This document shows positions 58,481 through 64,000 of a stretch of 64,000 nucleotides of DNA, one piece after another. Within the stretch, counting starts at the first letter, position 1. Each line of letters starts with the position of its first letter. Origin of the DNA: Pinus tabuliformis (lineage: Eukaryota; Streptophyta; Pinopsida; Pinales; Pinaceae); NCBI GenBank assembly GCA_031772625.1, contig CM062816.1, forward strand, positions 636,490,352-636,554,351. Reading direction: 5' to 3'. The notes beneath the pieces are model-generated. The model searched no databases. It was not told the origin of the DNA and saw only the letters and a list, made by a program, of their open reading frames with translations. The translations under genes and the position numbers were made by a program.

Positions 58481-58779
58481 AGGATAAACACAATTTATTC
58501 AAGGGGTGCCCGAACCCATATGAGTACAAGAAACTCCAACCCTGCAAATAAAAAATAGTGCGTGGAAATGCTATCAATTATTTCTGATTGATTTGGAGGA
58601 GGGTAGCTAGAACATGAAAGATATATCCTTGTATACTTTACCCATCATTACGAATTTCGAAGATGTTCTCCCAAAGAAGACTCCCATATTATCCCCGCAC
58701 TGAGACATAGGTTTTACCATTGATTTGGTCCCCAGGACAACATGAGTGCCTAAAGCACCCTACTAGATGAGTTCACCTG

Positions 58780-60033
58780 AGTTGTTGGAATTGAAAAATG
58801 CAGCTGCAAGAGTTGTTAGATAAAGCATACATCAAGTGTAGGGTGTCGCCTTGGGGGGCACACATATTATTTGTTTAGAAGAAAGATCGAAAATTTAGAA
58901 TTTGCATAGATTACAGACATCTCAACAAGTTAACTATAAAAATCAAGTCCCCATTTCCATGTATTGATGACTTTTTTGATCAAGTAAGAGGGGAAACAAT
59001 ATTCTCAAAGATTATTTGAGAAAAAGATATCACTAATTGAGAGTTAAGTAGGAGGATGTTCATAAGACAATGTTTAGGACCAGATATGGACACTGAGTTT
59101 TTAATGTTACCATTTGGCCTCACTAATTCTCCATCAAATTTAATGTGCCTAATGAACAACATAGCACAGCTTTAGATAAATTTGTACTTGTATTTCTTAA
59201 TGGTATCCTAATATACTAGAAAGATGAGGATAAGCATGAGGAGCACCTATAATTATTGTTGTAGACATTAAGGGGAAACCACGTGTATGCCAAATACAAC
59301 AAGTGTGAGTTTTAAAAACCCAAAATATAGTATTTGGGTGATATTATTTATAAGGAAGGACTAGCAGTGGATCTAGAGAAGGTAAAAGTCATGGTTAACT
59401 GGGCTACACCAAAGGATGTATTCTTTCTGTTCGTTTATGGGATTGACGAGGTATTAACAACAATTTCTTGAAGGGTTATCCAAAATAGGACATCCCATTA
59501 CATCTTTGCAAAGAAAGGGGGTAAAAATTTGAAGGGACTACAAAATGTTCATTTCCTTTTAATTAGCAGAGCCAAATAAGGAGTTCACAGTTTGCACTGA
59601 TGCTAGAATAGAAGGGTTGGCAGGTGTGTTGCTATAGGGTAACTCTGTAATAGCATATGAATCCAGGAAATTAATGACCCGTGAAATAAATTATGCAGTA
59701 TATGATCTGGAGCTAGCCGATGTCATACATGCCTTAAAAATGTGGAGGAATTACTTGTTAGGAAAAAAATTTTTTCTAACAACATACCATATCAATCTAA
59801 AATACCTTTTCAGTCAACAAGACTTAAATGCTAGACAAGCTAGATGGATGGCCTTTCTTAGCAAGTTTGAGTTTGACATAAAACACATTAAGGGGAAAGA
59901 GAAAAAGATAGTGGATGCCTTGAGTAGGCATGCCTACAATCTGATGGAGGTGGTTGTTAGTAAAATTAACACTGATTTTCTAGAGCAGATCCAAAGCTCC
60001 ATAACTAGTGACCCAAAATATAGGGAAATCTAA
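58780..60033 (+). pseudogene. Gypsy-F reverse transcriptase and RNase H
   Basis: RT blocks: KCRVSPWGAHILFV, then [17 protein letters not shown], and LPFGLTNSPSNLM. The catalytic FLDD box reads FLNG, so both Asp are lost. After it GLAVDLEKVKVMVNWATPKD marks the connection. RNase H starts FTVCTDARIEGLAG and is then open for 119 codons (59674-60033): NYAVYDLELADVIHALKMW, HINLKYLFSQQDLNARQARW, and KGKEKKIVDALSRH. Confidence 0.88.
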
Positions 60034-61250
60034 TGGAAATTATAGCAAACAGATGTTCCTTTTTATGCTGAAAATACTGAAAAACTATTGAATTATAAGA
60101 ACATATTGTATTTTCATGTTGTTACATATTTGAAACAACTCATATTTGAGGAATACCACAAAAAAACATTATGTTGGGCACCAAGGTTACCAGAAAATAT
60201 TTACAACATTAAGACAAAAAAAAATTGAGCCAAGAATGAAGAAATAAGTTGCTAAATATTTAAAAATATTCTTAGAGTGTAGATAGGAAAAGGTTGAGCA
60301 TCAACACCAAGCTGGGTTACTAAATCCCCTACCTATTCCTGAGCAAAAATGGGGAATTATTTCCTTATACTTTATTACAGGGCTACAAAGAAGAAAAAGG
60401 AAACATGTTTCCATCATGTTGGTGGTGGATACATTAAGAAAAGAAACTCACTTTGTTTTTGTGCAATCCACATTTTGTGCCACACAAATTGCTCATATTT
60501 TCATGAAGGAGATTTTTTGACTTCATGGAATACCCAAGATGATAGTATCCAACAGGGATGCTAAATTTATCTCCAACTTCTAGAAGGGACAATTTAGCAA
60601 CATGGACACAAAATTAACCTTTCGTAAATCATACCATCCCCAAAATAATGGAAAAACATAAAGAACCACTCAAATTTTGGAAGCCAAGTTCAAAATGTAT
60701 GTTATGGATTAGCCAACGGAATGGGAGGAAGTCTTGCATTTAATGAAGTTTCCCTATAACAACAACTACCAAGCTTCCATTAAAATGAACCCATTTCAAA
60801 CCTTGTATGGCTGAAAATGCCATACACCTCTTAGTTAGATTCAACCAGAGGATAAATTGATTCTTGGGTCAGACACATTGTAGGAAATGGAGCAAATAAT
60901 GTGAAGGATTCAGAAGGATATCAAGGCATCACAAGATCAACGAAACGATTATGAAAAAAAAAAGAGATACAGAAGGAGTTTAAAGTGGGGGATCATGTCT
61001 AAGTAAGAGTAAAACCTAAAAAAAGTACACTAAGAATGGGCACGTGTCCAAAAATAGCCCCCTAATTTTGCAGGATATTTGATATTTTGGATGGAGTAGG
61101 ACCTGTAACTTACCAACTAGCACTAGCTAATCACATTAAAGTTCATAATTTTTTTATGTCTACTTGCTTAAGAAGTACATACATGATGACTTTGATATTA
61201 TTTACTAGAAAGTGTTATAGGTGGAACACGAAGGAGACTTCATGGCGAAA
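60034..61250 (+). pseudogene. Gypsy-F integrase, decayed
   Basis: Recognisable late-core sequence (SYHPQNNGKT, FKMYVMD, WEEVLHLMKFPYNNNYQASI, MNPFQTLYG) with stops and several frame changes. The frames at 60349 and 61087 are fragments of it in wrong registers. The GPF/Y region is near 61065-61130 (ILDGVGPVTYQLAL). Confidence 0.75.
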
Positions 61251-61420
61251 CTGCTCTACATTCTTGATCGGAAAGAGATCTATCTCAGGAATCGAGTCAT
61301 CCCTAGGGTTAAAGTGTAGTGGAAGATCTATACTCCTGTGGAGGGTACGTAGGAGCAAGAAGATGAAATGTAAAAACATTTTCCATTGCTTTTTTAGTAG
61401 CAAATATCTAGAAATTAAAC
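61251..61420 (+). pseudogene. Gypsy-F chromodomain-like tail
   Basis: One frame reads ILDRKEIYLRNRVIPRVKV, stop, WKIYTPVEGT, stop, EQEDEM, stop, KHFPLLF. This matches the VxVxWxxYxxxEATWExExxM pattern of chromovirus chromodomains, which steer integration to marked chromatin. Stops fall at Gln, Trp and Arg positions, consistent with C-to-T decay. Confidence 0.72.
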
Positions 61421-61440
61421 ATTGAGGACAATGTGAATTT

Positions 61441-61453
61441 AAAGTGGGAAGGA
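61441..61453 (+). promoter_or_regulatory. Gypsy-F polypurine tract
   Basis: AAAGTGGGAAGGA directly precedes the 3' LTR start TGTAATACCCC. Confidence 0.85.
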
Positions 61454-63035
61454 TGTAATACCCCCTAATATGTAATCATGATTTAGTGACCCGTGTTGGT
61501 AAGAATTGTAGTGAAACCATGGAAGTACATTGGATAAGTTATTGTACATATATATTTCTATTTTATTACTATAAATAATTGGATGTAGTTGGAGAAGACA
61601 CTCAAGAATGATATTGCTTACCAAATCTCAAAAAAACGAGTGAAAGAATCTCATTGATAATTGAGATTTTATAAAATCTTCATGATAATGATTCTAGAAA
61701 ATTTCTAGATAAGGCTAGGGGTGGGAGATCAAAAAACCCTTGGAATTGGGTAGCTGAAGAAAGATGCTATGTTGGTTTCACTCAAGGCACTAAATGAGAA
61801 AATTGTGGGCTTTAAAGGGAAAAGACTAGGCAATTTTGAAATGAAGCCCATAATAGTGGGATGCCGCTAAAATGGATACAATATCATGAAGAAGGGTATA
61901 ATCTACCCATAGAGAGAATCAATGGGGTTGTTGATTCTCTAGAAAAAACATTCTTGACTTGGGGGGAACTAGAGGACAATCCGAGGTTGGGTGGTCCATG
62001 TCATCTCCAGTGCAAATTCTACATTGAGAAGAACTTTAGTTTTATGGTTAGATATATCAATGCTAACACATAATTGTGTCATTTAATGGAATTTTTGTAG
62101 CTACAATAGTTGATGAATGTGTAACATTAGAATACTTAAAATGGATTGGGAAATGATAATTAACTAGCTAGAAATTATCGGTCAGAGAGCTAAGGTAAGA
62201 AGAGACTAAGTTTTTTCTATGAATGAAAAATAAAATAATAAAACCAATTAAACAGTGTAATTTTAGATGAGATATCACAAATATTGTTTTCTTATGTAAA
62301 TTATTCGGCTTCAAACCTGTGTTGTTAAATTACGTAGTGACATTGATATGAGGGGCACAACCTTGAATGTTAATGTAAATTTAGTACAGCTTGAGCAACA
62401 ATCTGTAATTAATATACAACATTGCATGTAGTAGATTATAAAAGTTGTATTTTAACATATACTAATGCGGGTAGAATAATATTAGTTTTTGATTTTGATG
62501 TAACTTGAAGGTTATAAAGATATACTATAACAAAATACATATATATTTATAAAAGAACCACCAAACTGAAAATACGAATCAAATTCGTAGATATTATAAG
62601 CAAGTGAATTATTGAAACTTTGGAATTAAACCAATAGACATATATTAGTAAATTTCCAAGCTTGTTGTTACAATATCTTAGCTAGCATTTATGATTTATG
62701 GATTTCTTAAGAAATAGGCTAAAATAGAAATTGGATCCTATCTCACAGTCACGAAGATTTAAATAAAATCATTTAGTGACTAGGGTAGAAGTATACAAAA
62801 AAGGACTATGTCTTACAAACTGGTAGCAACACAGTAATATAAATTCAAAATTACAACGTCCTTTTAAGAGATGATCCACTTGTGAAAATACACATATAAT
62901 CATTAAAGATGGGCACAAAGGCATGAGACAACCTAAATATTAAGAACAAAAACAGAAACCGATCACATATGGAGCCAATGAAAATTAGATTAAGATACAA
63001 AAAACTATGAGTGTGTCTATGAGCTACGACTATGA
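61454..63035 (+). repeat. Gypsy-F 3' LTR, first 1.58 kb
   Basis: Aligns with 52829-54470 at roughly 80-83% by eye, then breaks near 63030 at CTATGAAATATG. Confidence 0.8.
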
Positions 63036-63539
63036 AATATGTTAAGTTGGTTGCACTTAAAGCACTGCAAGAGAAAAAGGTGGGTTTAAATGAAAAAGCC
63101 TAGTTGATTGGTAAATAATGCACATAAAAGAGGGATGCCAATGAAATTAAAACAATATCATGAATAAGGGTGTAAACTACCGATAGAGAGAATCGATAGG
63201 GTCTTTGATTCTTTCACAAAATCATTATTGGCTTGGGGGGGAACAGGAGGACAGTTCAAGGTTGGGTGGTTAGTGTCTTGCTCTAGTGTAGATTCTACAT
63301 TGAGCACGACTTCAGTTTTCTGGATAGATCTGTCAATGTTAATGCATAATTTTGTTATTTTATTGGAATTTATGTAGCTGGAATAATCGATGAGTTTACA
63401 AAAGTAGAATACTTATAATTGATGGGCAATGTTAATTCACTTGTTGGAAATTATCAGTTAGAGAATTGTAGTAAGAAGAGACAAAGTTGTTTCTACGACT
63501 AGAAAAAAAATTAAGCAAACAAACAAAACAAAACAAAAT

Positions 63540-63589
<50 letters not shown>

Positions 63590-64000
63590 CAAAAATAAAT
63601 AAATAAATAAATAAAATAAAATGAAATAAAATAAATTAGTTAATTAAAAAAATAAAAAATAAAAAAAATTAGAAGGGATAGCACAATTATTGTTTAATTA
63701 TGTAAATTATTTGGGTTTAAACCCGTGTTGCTAAATTAGGTAGTGACAATTATATGAGGGGCACAACGTTAAAGGGTAATGGGCAGTCGGTACAACTTGA
63801 GCGAGAATATGTAATTTAATATAGAACATTACAGGTAGTAAAATATGGATGTTGTAGTTTCATATATATTAATGCATGCAACATAATGTCAATTTGTGCT
63901 TTAGATGTCATTTGAAGGTTATAAAGACAAAGTATAACACAATACATCTATATTGATGAAAGAACCAGTCTCTAAATACCAATAGAATTTAGGAATATTA
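63036..64000 (+). repeat. Second LTR segment joined to the 3' LTR
   Basis: Aligns with 53143-54055 of the 5' LTR at roughly 92-93% by eye, closer than the segment just before it does. A (TA)n run (63544-63582) is the main added block. The join falls in a short shared GAAATAT. It continues beyond the window. Confidence 0.8.

Larger units (their letters stand above)
52829..64000 (+). mobile_element. Decayed Tekay/Del-like chromovirus Gypsy-F (incomplete)
   Basis: A plus-strand gypsy element with a long 5' LTR (52829-56885), interior with gag, protease, RT-RNase H, integrase and a chromodomain-like tail, a polypurine tract and a 3' LTR starting at 61454 that runs off the window. TGTAATA... LTR starts, very long LTRs and a C-terminal chromodomain are typical of the Tekay/Del chromoviruses. 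The interior has dozens of stops and lost catalytic residues, so it is old. Confidence 0.88.

Overview
The window looks like intergenic DNA from a land plant with a large, retrotransposon-filled nuclear genome. The evidence is plant-type Ty1/copia and Ty3/gypsy lineages (a Tat-type element with an extra RNase H, and a chromodomain-bearing Tekay/Del-like element), tRNA-Met-type primer sites, nested insertions, old decayed copies and AT-rich spacers full of TA microsatellites. A gymnosperm would fit, but the sequence alone does not prove it. I found no intact host gene and no tRNA, rRNA or CRISPR locus.

Layout. 1-6755: AT-rich spacer with short tandem repeats, a possible LINE-like scrap (735-1130) and an 85-87 bp minisatellite (6320-6720). 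6756-31947: a minus-strand copia element (Copia-A, TSD CAGAA) that has received two insertions. A 15.5 kb minus-strand Tat-type gypsy element (Gypsy-B, 11239-26695, TSD CTCTT) sits in its gag. A 3.4 kb plus-strand gypsy derivative lacking RT (Gypsy-C, 28362-31717, TSD GTATC/ATATC) sits in its 5' LTR. 31948-36115: spacer ending in a broken ORF. 36116-50825: a plus-strand copia element (Copia-D, TSD GAGTT/GGGTT) with a probable solo LTR in its gag (37445-38335) and an 8 kb minus-strand LTR element without gag-pol (LARD-E, 42053-50100, TSD CACAA/CACGA) in its 3' LTR. 50826-52828: spacer. 52829-64000: a decayed plus-strand Tekay-like chromovirus (Gypsy-F) with a ~4 kb 5' LTR and a rearranged 3' LTR that runs off the window.

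The most unusual locus is inside Gypsy-B. Downstream of pol, on the opposite strand to the element, lies what looks like a complete small gene: a TATA box (14054), a short leader exon, a 327-nt GT-AG intron, a main exon with a plant-mobile-domain-like protein, a 94-nt GT-AG intron, and a last exon ending at 15735. Its first intron holds a near-perfect hairpin built on GTACGC/GCGTAC. The same hexamer is clustered in the element's leader and LTRs. In the same element the ordinary RNase H has lost its first catalytic Asp, while a second RNase H domain with D-E-D lies after the integrase.

Relative ages come from my by-eye LTR comparisons. The Gypsy-B LTRs are both 1051 bp and differ at about 22 positions (about 2%). 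Gypsy-C LTRs differ by roughly 6-7%, Copia-A by roughly 10%, and LARD-E by roughly 17%. This order agrees with the nesting.
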